Under the pieces are notes generated by a model. It searched no databases and had not been told where the DNA came from. It saw only the letters and a list, made by a program, of their open reading frames with translations. From Pedobacter ureilyticus (lineage in GTDB: Bacteria > Bacteroidota > Bacteroidia > Sphingobacteriales > Sphingobacteriaceae), in NCBI RefSeq assembly GCF_005925345.1, contig NZ_SSHJ01000001.1, positions 1-64,000 on the forward strand: a stretch of 64,000 nt of DNA, written 5' to 3'. The number at the start of each line of letters is the position of its first letter. Position 1 is the stretch's first letter. The translations under genes and the position numbers were made by a program. Of the stretch, positions 43,134 through 52,456 are shown piece after piece.

Positions 43134-44453
43134 TTAATCGCAATTATAGGGGCTAATGGTTTTTAATATCGTGGAGAGTACTAAACCGAAAAGTACAAAC
43201 GCAATAAAAATGACGTATCCCGGCTGTAAAGCTGTGTTGTGGGTAGAAATCAACGTGAGCGATTCTGGCTTTATTGCCGCTTTCGCTAATTGATTTTCTA
43301 ACAATCCGTTTAAACCGATATAAGCCATCAATATGGCTATTACAATTACATCAGCCATGCTCCATTTGCCAGATTGAAAGGCAAAATATTTGATAATCTT
43401 GTGTTCGGCTAGTTTTTTACGCCCCAGAAGATGTATGCCTGTAGAGCTCAGTTTCATTACCGGAAATAAAATACTAAAAGCTAAAATAAGTACGCCAACC
43501 AAAATGGAATCTATAGCAGTGCTGCTCATAAGTATCATTACTACGTCTAATATACTCTTTGATTGGAAAAATAGCACTTGATCATGGAAAGTGATATGCT
43601 GGCCAAGTAATACAAAATCTATCGCACCTATTCGAGCATCAACCTCAATCATAGAAGCTGTTAAACCTACCGCAAGTAAAATAAACGCCATTGCCAGAGA
43701 AAGAATAAAAAGTGTAGCATAAAACTGTTTGCGTTTACGGAAAATACCCCATGCTACCAAAAACAAAACTATTCCGGCTAACATGCCTATGCAATAATTG
43801 TACATTTGGCGGTTAGTTTTGCGTAGTTCTGTTTCTACTTTTGCATTAAAATGCGGCGTATTGGTAACATTGTAACGCTTATAAATTTTGTTAATTAGCA
43901 ATGCATTTGCTGTTAGTGTACTATCTATCGACTCTATTTCATCTATTTGCTCTAGTTTTTCGAGTGCCATTATACTCAATTGTCTTTTGGCCTTCGGATT
44001 ATCGATTTTAGTAATAATAGTATGTGCAATACCAGGTACTTTTTTCTTAATCGTATCTACATCAATAAAATTTTTAACGGCAAACTTTGCAATTTTTCCA
44101 CGTAGTGATTTTTTCTTGGTTCCAGTAACCAAATTTTCTGCCTTATCTATCAAGGCTATAATAACTGCCTCAATCTCTTTTTGAAGTTCTCTTTTTTGTT
44201 TTGTATTCAAATCCAGACCTCTGGTTTGGCTAATTACAATTCGCTCTATTTTAGTTTGCCATTGGCTAATAGAAAATAAACCCAAAGATATACTGTTGAT
44301 TTCGGCAAAATCTGTTTTGAGCTGTTCTTGTTTCTCAGAAAGTTGATGCAACCGATAGCCAAAAAATGCTTGTGCTGCCAGTACCAAAGGCAGTATTAAG
44401 ACCAAAATCATCTTTGGAAAGTCAAATAACTTAGAGGCAGTTGTGTTAAACAT
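43134..44453 (-). CDS. PqiA-like membrane protein, copy 2
   Basis: A 439-residue paralogue of the downstream gene along its whole length: both share QEQLK-D-A-INSI near the N-terminus, IEVDARI, the segment QVLFFQSKSIL and the PqiA-type KYFAFQSGKWSMADVIVIAILMAYIGLNG with LQPGYVIF. The N-terminal extracytoplasmic domain is predicted helical and Lys/Glu-rich. It starts at ATG 44453, 161 bases from the divergent response regulator gene. The two copies probably form a hetero-oligomer or are specialised duplicates; function is unknown. Confidence 0.72.
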   Translation of the reverse strand: MFNTTASKLFDFPKMILVLILPLVLAAQAFFGYRLHQLSEKQEQLKTDFAEINSISLGLFSISQWQTKIERIVISQTRGLDLNTKQKRELQKEIEAVIIALIDKAENLVTGTKKKSLRGKIAKFAVKNFIDVDTIKKKVPGIAHTIITKIDNPKAKRQLSIMALEKLEQIDEIESIDSTLTANALLINKIYKRYNVTNTPHFNAKVETELRKTNRQMYNYCIGMLAGIVLFLVAWGIFRKRKQFYATLFILSLAMAFILLAVGLTASMIEVDARIGAIDFVLLGQHITFHDQVLFFQSKSILDVVMILMSSTAIDSILVGVLILAFSILFPVMKLSSTGIHLLGRKKLAEHKIIKYFAFQSGKWSMADVIVIAILMAYIGLNGLLENQLAKAAIKPESLTLISTHNTALQPGYVIFIAFVLFGLVLSTILKTISPYNCD

Positions 44454-44614
44454 TGGCGTTGGTTAGTATCATCGCTAATAACGATACAGAATAGGATATT
44501 GTTTGTCACAATACAGAATTTAATTATTAATTGAGCTATTGTGTTTTTGTGTACCGTGCCGTAAACAATAAAATATATATTTGTTCGATAAAATAGTTTG
44601 ACAATTAATAACTA

Positions 44615-44974
44615 ATGAAGAAGAAGGTGTGGGTTATTGAGGATGACCCGGATATTGGTGAAATTATATCTCATTTACTTACCGAAGAAGGATACGATGT
44701 TTCCGTTTTTTCAGATGCCTCAAGTTGTAAAAACTTACTGATTTTTAACAGTGCCGATTTGATGGTAGTGGACGTGATGTTGCCTGACGGAAATGGAATT
44801 GAGCTTTGTAATGTCATAAAAACAAGCTCAACATCGGCTCGTGTGCCTGTTTTAATGATGTCTGCAAATAAGGGAATGTCTGACTTAAATGGTTACTACC
44901 GTGCCGATGATTTTATAGCCAAACCTTTCGATATCAATGAAATGATTAGAAAAGTAAAACGTTTAACTATTTAA
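44615..44974 (+). CDS. Single-domain response regulator, bacteriophytochrome side
   Basis: A 119-residue receiver domain: VIEDDPD acidic pair, phosphoacceptor Asp53 in VVDVMLPDGNG, conserved Ser in MMSAN and Lys in IAKPF. There is no output domain. It lies 38 bases upstream of the heme oxygenase and in line with the phytochrome kinase, so it is the likely phosphorylation target of that kinase. Confidence 0.9.
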   Translation: MKKKVWVIEDDPDIGEIISHLLTEEGYDVSVFSDASSCKNLLIFNSADLMVVDVMLPDGNGIELCNVIKTSSTSARVPVLMMSANKGMSDLNGYYRADDFIAKPFDINEMIRKVKRLTI

Positions 44975-45012
44975 TTTAAACTAAAATTGATTTTGCCCAA
45001 TAATTTATATCA

Positions 45013-45567
45013 ATGAACCAACCATTATTGAATAGCCGCCTAAAAGAAGAGACTAAAAAGGCGCATCAAGAACTCGAAAAAAAAGTGATTTCAAAGTTAA
45101 AAGCCATAAGTACTGAAGCGCACTACGCTGACTTTTTGAATAGTTTTTACAATTATTTTAGTGGTGTTGAAAGCTTAGTAAGCCAACATATTAACACCGA
45201 TATTTTGCCTGATTACGGGGTTAGAAGAAATAGTGGTCGTCTAAAAGAAGATATAGCAGAATTAGGTTTCCAAATTAGTCCCTTAACAGAAAAACCTATG
45301 CCCGAGATAACATCGCTGCCGGCGGCCATTGGAGCTATGTATGTAATGGAAGGCTCTATTATGGGCGGACCAATTATAGTAGAAATGCTAAAAAAGTATG
45401 GGATAAAAAGAGGTTTTTCTTTTTTTTCGGGATACGGAGCCGAAACAGGTAAAATGTGGGCAACATTTATGACATTTATGAATAATAATACTGTTACAGA
45501 AACAGAACAACAAATTGCTATAAATGTAGCCAGCCAAACCTTCGCTAGGTTTCAATATTATTTTTAG
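45013..45567 (+). CDS. bphO: Biliverdin-producing heme oxygenase (BphO)
   Basis: Cleaves heme to biliverdin, CO and iron, supplying the chromophore of the adjacent bacteriophytochrome. The protein is 184 residues, with the proximal heme ligand His18 in KKAHQELE and the distal helix glycine-rich segment YVMEGSIMGGPII. This is the BphO type rather than an iron-acquisition HemO, as judged by its place directly upstream of the phytochrome gene. Confidence 0.92.
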   Translation: MNQPLLNSRLKEETKKAHQELEKKVISKLKAISTEAHYADFLNSFYNYFSGVESLVSQHINTDILPDYGVRRNSGRLKEDIAELGFQISPLTEKPMPEITSLPAAIGAMYVMEGSIMGGPIIVEMLKKYGIKRGFSFFSGYGAETGKMWATFMTFMNNNTVTETEQQIAINVASQTFARFQYYF

Positions 45568-45610
45568 TAGCTGATATTTAGTAGGTAAGTAAAATCTGTT
45601 TGCTAGTTAA

Positions 45611-45659
45611 AGTATTTTAATTAATTTCATGGTTAAAATATCTTAAAAATTAAAATACT
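45611..45659. repeat. AT-rich inverted repeat before bphP
   Basis: A perfect 12-bp inverted repeat, AGTATTTTAATT at 45611-45622 and its complement at 45648-45659, ends 9 bases before the bphP ATG. It could act as an mRNA hairpin over the ribosome-binding region or as an operator. It lacks a T-run and so is not an ordinary terminator. Confidence 0.65.
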
Positions 45660-45668
45660 AGCTTTTAT

Positions 45669-47909
45669 ATGGGCGAATCGAATTTAGAGACTTGCGATAC
45701 CGAGCCAATACATATACCTGGAAGTATCCAAGATCATGGTTTCTCGCTCGCTGCAGATAAAAATCTGGTAGTTACCTATTGTAGTAAAAACATATTAAAG
45801 TTTACTGGGGTAGGTGCGCAAGATATCTTAGGAAAACCACTTCAGGGAATAGCGATTTTCAAAAACGAGCTTAACCAGAACTTAGATAGTTTGGTTCTTT
45901 TTGCAAGTCAGCAAGATACATCTTCTAGTCAAAACGCATTTCATTACCAAGTTAATGGCCAGTTTTTCAATGTAATTGTACATTTTCATAATGGCTATTA
46001 TATTCTTGATTTCGAACCTACCTTGTCTCATCTAACCCATGATCTTCAATCGTTAATAGGGCGCTCGTTATCGGAGATTTTAGCAGACAAAAAAATAGAT
46101 AGTCTGCTCGGTAATGTAGCTCAACAAGTTAGAAAAATTATCGGGTACGAAAGAGTAATGGTCTATAAATTTCATGAAGATGGCCATGGTGAAGTTGTAG
46201 CCGAAGCAAAATCGGATAGTTTTGAGTCATGGTTGGGGCTGCATTACCCCGCTTCTGATATTCCGAAACAAGCCAGAGAGTTATATAAAATAAATTTAGT
46301 TAGGCTTATTGCCGATGTGAATAGTACGCCATCAGCCTTGCTAACACATCATACAGAAGGCGGCAAGGCTTTACCTTTAGATCTTACCTATAGTACTTTG
46401 CGTGCGGTTTCGCCAATTCATATCCAATATTTAAAAAATATGGGAGTGGCTTCTAGTTTTAGTGTTTCTATTTTAGATGGTGATAAACTTTGGGGCCTTA
46501 TTGCTTGTCATAATTATACTCCTAGATTTATCAATTATAGAGAAAGAGAAAGTGCGAAGTTAGTTGGGCAGGTACTCTCATCGGCTATAACCTTTAGAGA
46601 ACAAGAGGAAGACCAGCAACAAGCAGCTGATCACAGACAATCTGTAGATATGATAACTAGGTACCTGCTTAGAAATATTGCGGTACAAGAAGCGCTCATT
46701 AACCAAGAATATACACTGAAAGATGTATTGAATTGTGGCGGTGCAGCTTTGTATTTTGAGAACAAATTGTATGTTACCGGCGATGCCCCCGATACCTCGT
46801 TTATCAATAAGCTGATAAATTGGTTAGATGAGAAGACTTATGCCGACGGCTTTTATTTGACCAATAAGCTTGCTGAAGATTTTCCTTTAGCGGGCAAATT
46901 TAAAGCTACTGCTAGCGGCCTTTTGGCTTGTAGGCTGGAAAGAGACTTAAAGGAATATATGCTTTGGTTTAGGCCAGAGGTAAAAACAACCGTAAAATGG
47001 GCCGGCAATCCCGATAAAATTGTCAACACAGATTCTAATGGTTTCGGTCATATCTCTCCAAGAAACTCGTTTAAAGAATGGTCGCAGCAGGTAGAATTAA
47101 GTTCGGTTGCTTGGAAAAAACATGAGCTTGAAGCTGCAGTTTCGTTGCGTGACGAAGTAAATTATGCCATTAGTAGGAAAGCAAATGAGCTTAGGGTAAT
47201 TAACGAAAAACTTAGGTTAGCCTACGAAGAACTAGATGCTTTTAGTTATACCATTTCTCACGATTTAAAAAATCCGTTAGCAACAATCAAATCTTATTCG
47301 CAATTAATTAAGAAAGGGGATAGGAGTATGGATAAAATAGTGATGATGGCCGACCGGATTGATGTTGGAACACAAAAAATGCAATTAATGATTGACGAAG
47401 TACTGGCTTATTCTAAAGTTGGCCAGGCTAAATTGCAAAAACACGTTATTGACATGCAAAAACTTTTGGAAGATTTGCGTGACGACTTGATGGTGGCCAA
47501 TAATCATCAAAATTTGACGATAGAAATTAATGAGGCTCCGGAACTAATTGGCGACAAGATCATGATTATGCAGGTTTTTGCCAATGTGGTAGGAAATGCA
47601 GTGAAATATTCTTCTAAAACCGAATTTCCAAAAGTAACTATTTCTGGTAAACAAACGGAAAACGACGTGGTTTATGCGGTTTCTGATAATGGTATTGGTA
47701 TCCCAAAAGCAGAGCATGAGCGCATTTTCGAATTGTTTAGTAGGGCTGACGGAGGTAAAAACTTTGAAGGTACCGGCGTTGGTTTATCCATTGTAAAACG
47801 TATACTGGGAAAACACGACGGAAACATTTGGCTAGACAGTACAATGGGAGTGGGCTCGGTATTTTTTATGAGTTTTCGTAGATATGACTCGTTAGAAATT
47901 GCCAACTAA
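45669..47909 (+). CDS. bphP: Bacteriophytochrome sensor histidine kinase
   Basis: A red/far-red photoreceptor kinase of 746 residues with the complete PAS-GAF-PHY-kinase order. Biliverdin-binding Cys9 (ETCDTEPIHIPGSIQ) is in the N-terminal segment; GAF has PASDIP (194-199) and the conserved His251 (SPIHIQYL); PHY has WFRPE (433-437) and the tongue motif PRNSF (464-468). The kinase has phosphoacceptor His531 (YTISHDLKNPL), N-box NVVGNAVKY and G-box GTGVGLSIVKR. All residues needed for a working phytochrome appear present. Chromophore is probably supplied by bphO upstream. Confidence 0.96.
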   Translation: MGESNLETCDTEPIHIPGSIQDHGFSLAADKNLVVTYCSKNILKFTGVGAQDILGKPLQGIAIFKNELNQNLDSLVLFASQQDTSSSQNAFHYQVNGQFFNVIVHFHNGYYILDFEPTLSHLTHDLQSLIGRSLSEILADKKIDSLLGNVAQQVRKIIGYERVMVYKFHEDGHGEVVAEAKSDSFESWLGLHYPASDIPKQARELYKINLVRLIADVNSTPSALLTHHTEGGKALPLDLTYSTLRAVSPIHIQYLKNMGVASSFSVSILDGDKLWGLIACHNYTPRFINYRERESAKLVGQVLSSAITFREQEEDQQQAADHRQSVDMITRYLLRNIAVQEALINQEYTLKDVLNCGGAALYFENKLYVTGDAPDTSFINKLINWLDEKTYADGFYLTNKLAEDFPLAGKFKATASGLLACRLERDLKEYMLWFRPEVKTTVKWAGNPDKIVNTDSNGFGHISPRNSFKEWSQQVELSSVAWKKHELEAAVSLRDEVNYAISRKANELRVINEKLRLAYEELDAFSYTISHDLKNPLATIKSYSQLIKKGDRSMDKIVMMADRIDVGTQKMQLMIDEVLAYSKVGQAKLQKHVIDMQKLLEDLRDDLMVANNHQNLTIEINEAPELIGDKIMIMQVFANVVGNAVKYSSKTEFPKVTISGKQTENDVVYAVSDNGIGIPKAEHERIFELFSRADGGKNFEGTGVGLSIVKRILGKHDGNIWLDSTMGVGSVFFMSFRRYDSLEIAN

Positions 47910-47913
47910 CCTG

Positions 47914-48339
47914 CTAGCTTTTATACTTGTCCTGTAAAAATTTAACCGTTTGTTCCATCATTTTTTTTAGTACATCAATATTGATGTCAACTAATTTTTT
48001 AACGTATATACAAGCTTTTCCCATCTTAAAGGTGCCCAAGTCTTTAAGCATATCGTCTTGCTCTTTAGTACCTACATATACATATAAAGAAATAGCCGCC
48101 TTACGGGGAGAAAAACCAACCAATGGCCAATCTCCTTCTTGCTTACTCCGATCAGATTTATAGTGATAGCAGCCAAAACCGATGATACTAGGTCCCCACA
48201 TTTTGGGTTCATAACCAGTAAAATCGCTCATGATTTTTAATAGTTCGTAACTGTCTTTGCGTTTTTGTTCGGTATCTGCAAAAGAATTAATGAAATCTAT
48301 AACGCTTTCTTCGGTTTGCTTGGTTTTGATTGTAGACAT
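47914..48339 (-). CDS. DUF1801 domain protein
   Basis: A 141-residue soluble protein with the DUF1801 (YdhG-like) fold signature: MSDFTGYEPKMWGPSIIGFGCYHYKS and FSPRKAAISLYVYVG, then GKACIYVKKLVDIN. The family is widespread and functionally uncharacterised. It is convergent with bphP, with only 4 bases between the two stops and no terminator in the gap, so antisense overlap of transcripts is likely. Confidence 0.85.
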   Translation of the reverse strand: MSTIKTKQTEESVIDFINSFADTEQKRKDSYELLKIMSDFTGYEPKMWGPSIIGFGCYHYKSDRSKQEGDWPLVGFSPRKAAISLYVYVGTKEQDDMLKDLGTFKMGKACIYVKKLVDINIDVLKKMMEQTVKFLQDKYKS

Positions 48340-48355
48340 TGGTTGTTACTTTAGG

Positions 48356-48757
48356 TTAGTTACTTATTATTTTAATTGGGTGGGTTAATATCTTGTGAAT
48401 TGGACATTTATCGGCAATGATCATTAATCGTTTTCTCTGTTCTTCATCTAAATCTCCGTGTAGCTCAATTTTTCGTTCAATAACGGTTCCTTCATTCATC
48501 TCATCTTCTGCACAAATGGCAAGGTGTATCGTTAATCCAGTTAATGGTATTTGCTTTCTATCTGCATACATTCTTACAGTGATAGCCGTACAGCTTCCTA
48601 AACTAGCAAGTAGTAATCCACCTGGGGCCATGCCTTCATTAGTTCCGCCAAGATACTCGGGCTCATCTGCATAGATAAAATGCCCATCGGCAAATATTTT
48701 GGTTTTGTATCTAGATTGGTCTAACTCTACAACGGCTGTAATTTGCTTCTTATTCAT
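48356..48757 (-). CDS. OsmC-family peroxiredoxin-like protein
   Basis: A 133-residue protein of the OsmC/Ohr superfamily, thiol peroxidases active on organic hydroperoxides. The two redox cysteines appear in SLGSCTAITVRMYA and IADKCPIHKIL. The short form and GLLLASLGSC resemble the YhfA-like branch, whose substrate is less certain. It shares a 28-bp intergenic region with a divergent thioesterase gene and lies 16 bases upstream of the DUF1801 gene, with which it may form an operon. Confidence 0.9.
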   Translation of the reverse strand: MNKKQITAVVELDQSRYKTKIFADGHFIYADEPEYLGGTNEGMAPGGLLLASLGSCTAITVRMYADRKQIPLTGLTIHLAICAEDEMNEGTVIERKIELHGDLDEEQRKRLMIIADKCPIHKILTHPIKIISN

Positions 48758-48771
48758 TTCTCTGTTTTTTC

Positions 48772-48783
48772 TATAAATTTATA
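48772..48783. promoter_or_regulatory. Palindrome in a 28-bp divergent promoter region
   Basis: TATAAATTTATA is a perfect palindrome lying between the OsmC and thioesterase start codons. The gap is too short for two ordinary promoters, so at least one start must lie inside the opposite gene, or the promoters overlap. Confidence 0.4.
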
Positions 48784-48785
48784 AA

Positions 48786-49229
48786 ATGGAACAACAAAAC
48801 AATACTAACGAGCGATTAAAAATTTTTCAATCGTTTGTCAACAAAGAAGTAAACAGTTCTCCTTCTAATTTCATGAATTGGTTAAAACCTATCGTAATTA
48901 GCGCCGAAAAAGGCAGTTTACACTGTAGTTATATAGTGAGACACGAAATGACCAATCCGTATGGCATTTTGCATGGTGGTATTACTGCTGGGATTATTGA
49001 TGATTTGATTGGTGCCACTGTTTTTACTTTAGGTTTAAGTAATGCTTACACTACGGTTAACAATAACATCGATTATTTTGCTCCTGCTAAGGAAGGAGAT
49101 ATGATTACAGCAAGAACCAGCATTGTAAAACAAGGTAAAATGATCATTAATCTTCAATGTGAAGTGTTTTTACCATCTAAAAATAGATTAATTGCCAAAG
49201 GATATTCGAATATGATAAATATTGGATAG
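48786..49229 (+). CDS. PaaI-family hotdog-fold thioesterase
   Basis: A 147-residue cytosolic hotdog-fold protein. The motif NPYGILHGGITAGIIDDLIG carries the HGG and downstream acidic residue of the PaaI/YbgC-like acyl-CoA thioesterases; the later TARTSIVKQGKMIINLQCEV strands complete the fold. The acyl substrate is unknown. It is divergent from osmC. Confidence 0.88.
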   Translation: MEQQNNTNERLKIFQSFVNKEVNSSPSNFMNWLKPIVISAEKGSLHCSYIVRHEMTNPYGILHGGITAGIIDDLIGATVFTLGLSNAYTTVNNNIDYFAPAKEGDMITARTSIVKQGKMIINLQCEVFLPSKNRLIAKGYSNMINIG

Positions 49230-49324
49230 GTTTTAACAAATTTTAACAAAAAATAAACGTTTGTGATAATGTTTGCGCAATTGTGCGTATATTCAATTGA
49301 CAATCAACTAATAATTCACAAACT

Positions 49325-52300
49325 ATGAGCAGAAAATTTACACTAACCTTATTGGGGTTATTGCTATCGGCTTTATTTACTTATGCCCAAAAAACCATTA
49401 AAGGCAAAGTAACAGATGCTAACGATGGGCAACCCATTCCTGGAGTGAGTGTTTCGGTAAAGGGACAAACCGGCAACACAGTAGTCACTAACAATGATGG
49501 TAGTTTTACCATAAATGTTCCATCAAATAATTCTGTATTGGTTTTTACTTATGTCGGGTATGCTACCAAAGAGGCACAGGTAGGTAGCCAAGCATTGTTA
49601 AATGTTGCCTTAAATGAGAGCACACAAACATTAGAAAGCGTAACAATTACAACTGCGTTAGGTATTACTCGTGACAGAAAGGCTTTGGCTTATTCTGCTC
49701 AAACTGTAACTGCTGATGAGTTAAACGTTAACAAACAAACTAACGTTTTAAATGCCTTACAAGGTAAAGTAGCTGGTGCTCAAATCTCTAGTACTGGTGG
49801 TGCACCTGGTCAAGGTTCATCTATACGCATTAGAGGTATTAACTCAATTGACCCTAACAGATCAAATGAACCTTTATTTGTAATAGATGGGATTTTAATT
49901 GACAACTCTACTTCAACTTTTGGCTCTGGAGCTGAATTGCGTAATATGAGCAATAGGGCAACAGATGTTAATCCAGAAGACATCGAAACTATTAACGTTT
50001 TAAAAGGTGGAGCCGCAACAGCGCTGTATGGTTTGCGTGGTTCTAATGGAGTAGTGGTTATCACCACAAAAAAAGGGAAATCTGGCAAGTTTGATGTTAA
50101 TTTCAGCTCAACCTACGGCGTCGAAAACATCAACAAAAAACCAGATATTCAAAGAACTTATACTGCAGGTATATTAGGTTCATACGTTCCAATTGGCTTA
50201 GGGCCAGCTTGGGGGCCAACTATTGAAGAGGCTAAATTAATAGATCCAACTCACCCTGATCAGATTTTTGATAATTATGAAAGGGCTTATAGAACTGGTC
50301 ATCAATCTAGGAATATTTTAACGTTATCTGGAGGTACGGAGAAAGTAAGTGTCTTTTCTTCATTTGGGTATACGGATCAAGAAGGTATGTTACCTTTTAC
50401 AAGTTTTAAAAGTTATAACGGTAGGTTAAATACCGATTTTAAAATAAGTGAAAAATTTAAAACTTCTGTTAACATGAGTTTTACTAAATCTGGTGGAGAT
50501 AGATATAATGCGGATAGGTTTGGAGAAAGTTTAGCCTATTTTTCTGGAAGATGGGATGTAAGGGATTATTTAAATCCAGATGGCACGCAATTGTGGAGAG
50601 GTACAAATAACCCGATATTTGGTGCTGCTACTAATAAAATGGTTGATGACGTAAATCGATTTATTGGCGGTACAGCTTTTAATTATGCCCCTACAAGTTG
50701 GCTAAGTTTCGATTACAGGTTAGGTTTTGATACTTATGCCGATAATAGAATTAGAACTGCACCGGGGCCAAAAGGTATTGCAGGTGAGCGCTTATATGAT
50801 AATGCTGATGGTTTTATCGGCGAGTATAATACCAGTTTTAGAGCAATCAACTCTACGTTCGTGGCGTCTGCTAAAACTAAATTAGGAAGCAACTTTAATG
50901 GAACTTTAAGGGTTGGCCACGAACTTTACGACAGGAAAGTTAAAAATGTAGGTGTTTTGGGCACGGTTTTAACTATACCAGACTGGTTTACCCTGTCTAA
51001 TGCAAGGGTGATTACGCCAACACCTCCGTCACAAAGAACCTATCGCTTAATGGGTGTTTTTGGTGAGGCATCATTAGATTATAAAAACTATTTGTTTTTA
51101 ACATTTACGGGTAGAAATGATATTACTTCTACATTGCTGAGCCCAAACAACTCATTCTTTTATCCATCAGCTAGTTTGAGTTATGTATTCAGCGATCATT
51201 TAAAATTGCCCAGTGTAATTAATTTTGGCAAGGCCAGATTTTCCTACGCTCAAATTGGGAAAGATGCTGCTGAGTACTCTACTTCTACAGGTTATGCTAC
51301 TTATACGGGGTTGCCGGCAGGTAGCACTGGTTTTACAAGGGCTTCAAATCTAGGAGATCCGAACTTAAAACCAGAGTTTACAAATACGTTTGAAGCTGGT
51401 ATAGAAATGTCATTCTTTAAAAGTAGAATTGGATTAGATTTTACCTTCTATAACTCCGTTAGTAAAGATCAGATTATTAACGCTAATATTTCGTCAACTA
51501 CTGGCTATGTTACTGCCAGTATTAACTCTGGCAGCATGAGAAATAGAGGCGTTGAGCTTTTATTAAGAGGTACACCAATTCAAAGTAAAAACTTTACTTG
51601 GGAAACCAGTTTAAACTTCTCTGCAAATAGAAATAAAATCTTAAGCATTAAAGAAGGTTTAAATGAGATTGTTTATTCTTCACAGTCGGGCTACTCAGGC
51701 GCTACGGTTACTATGAAACTTATACCTGGCGAAGCTTATGGTAATTTATACGGTACACACTATTTAAGATATTATGGTAGTGCTACTGAAAACCCACTAC
51801 GTACTGATAAATCCTTACCAATTGTGATAGGAGCAAATGGTTTTCCGGTTAGAGCCCCGTTATCAAGTCAGAAACTGTTAGGCAACACGCAGCCAGACTG
51901 GATTGGAGGTATAACCAATACTTTTAGATATAAAAACTTTGCATTAACTACAATTATTGATGCAAGATTTGGCCTAGAGAAATATAACCAGTTAGAAAAT
52001 TGGTATGCCGCTTTTGGTATTGCTGATTATACTGCTGATAGACGTGATTTTAAAGTATTTGATGGTGTTTTAGCTGATGGCACACCCAATACAAAAAGTG
52101 TTTGGTTAGGACAAGCCGTTGGGCCAGATGGCGTTAATTATACAGAAGGTTATTATAGAAACTCATATAGAACCGTTTCTGAGAACTTTGTGCAAGATGC
52201 ATCTTTTGTTAAATTAAGAACTGTAGATCTTTCTTACACGTTACCTACTAAATGGTTACCAAGTAAGGTCTTAAAACGTGCAACAGTTTCTGCCACGGCA

Positions 52301-52444
52301 AATAATATCATTCTATACACACCATTTTACGGTTTAGATCCAGAATCAAGCTCAACCAATAGCGGTAGTAACGTAGATGGATTTGCTGGTTTTACCTATC
52401 CTGGTGCTAGAACATTCCTATTTTCATTAAATGTTGGTTTCTAA
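49325..52444 (+). CDS. SusC/RagA TonB-linked outer-membrane transporter (second system)
   Basis: A 1039-residue TonB-dependent transporter. After a signal peptide (MSRKFTLTLLGLLLSALFTYAQ) come the carboxypeptidase-like extension (IKGKVTDANDGQPIPGVSV), TonB/plug region (LESVTITTALGITRDRKAL, then RIRGINS and LFVIDG) and barrel ending LFSLNVGF. Unlike the 16.5-kb SusC it has no STN domain and no linked sigma/anti-sigma pair, so it must be controlled otherwise. It pairs with the SusD 12 bases downstream. The substrate is not evident. Confidence 0.94.
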   Translation: MSRKFTLTLLGLLLSALFTYAQKTIKGKVTDANDGQPIPGVSVSVKGQTGNTVVTNNDGSFTINVPSNNSVLVFTYVGYATKEAQVGSQALLNVALNESTQTLESVTITTALGITRDRKALAYSAQTVTADELNVNKQTNVLNALQGKVAGAQISSTGGAPGQGSSIRIRGINSIDPNRSNEPLFVIDGILIDNSTSTFGSGAELRNMSNRATDVNPEDIETINVLKGGAATALYGLRGSNGVVVITTKKGKSGKFDVNFSSTYGVENINKKPDIQRTYTAGILGSYVPIGLGPAWGPTIEEAKLIDPTHPDQIFDNYERAYRTGHQSRNILTLSGGTEKVSVFSSFGYTDQEGMLPFTSFKSYNGRLNTDFKISEKFKTSVNMSFTKSGGDRYNADRFGESLAYFSGRWDVRDYLNPDGTQLWRGTNNPIFGAATNKMVDDVNRFIGGTAFNYAPTSWLSFDYRLGFDTYADNRIRTAPGPKGIAGERLYDNADGFIGEYNTSFRAINSTFVASAKTKLGSNFNGTLRVGHELYDRKVKNVGVLGTVLTIPDWFTLSNARVITPTPPSQRTYRLMGVFGEASLDYKNYLFLTFTGRNDITSTLLSPNNSFFYPSASLSYVFSDHLKLPSVINFGKARFSYAQIGKDAAEYSTSTGYATYTGLPAGSTGFTRASNLGDPNLKPEFTNTFEAGIEMSFFKSRIGLDFTFYNSVSKDQIINANISSTTGYVTASINSGSMRNRGVELLLRGTPIQSKNFTWETSLNFSANRNKILSIKEGLNEIVYSSQSGYSGATVTMKLIPGEAYGNLYGTHYLRYYGSATENPLRTDKSLPIVIGANGFPVRAPLSSQKLLGNTQPDWIGGITNTFRYKNFALTTIIDARFGLEKYNQLENWYAAFGIADYTADRRDFKVFDGVLADGTPNTKSVWLGQAVGPDGVNYTEGYYRNSYRTVSENFVQDASFVKLRTVDLSYTLPTKWLPSKVLKRATVSATANNIILYTPFYGLDPESSSTNSGSNVDGFAGFTYPGARTFLFSLNVGF

Positions 52445-52456
52445 TTTTTATAAGAC

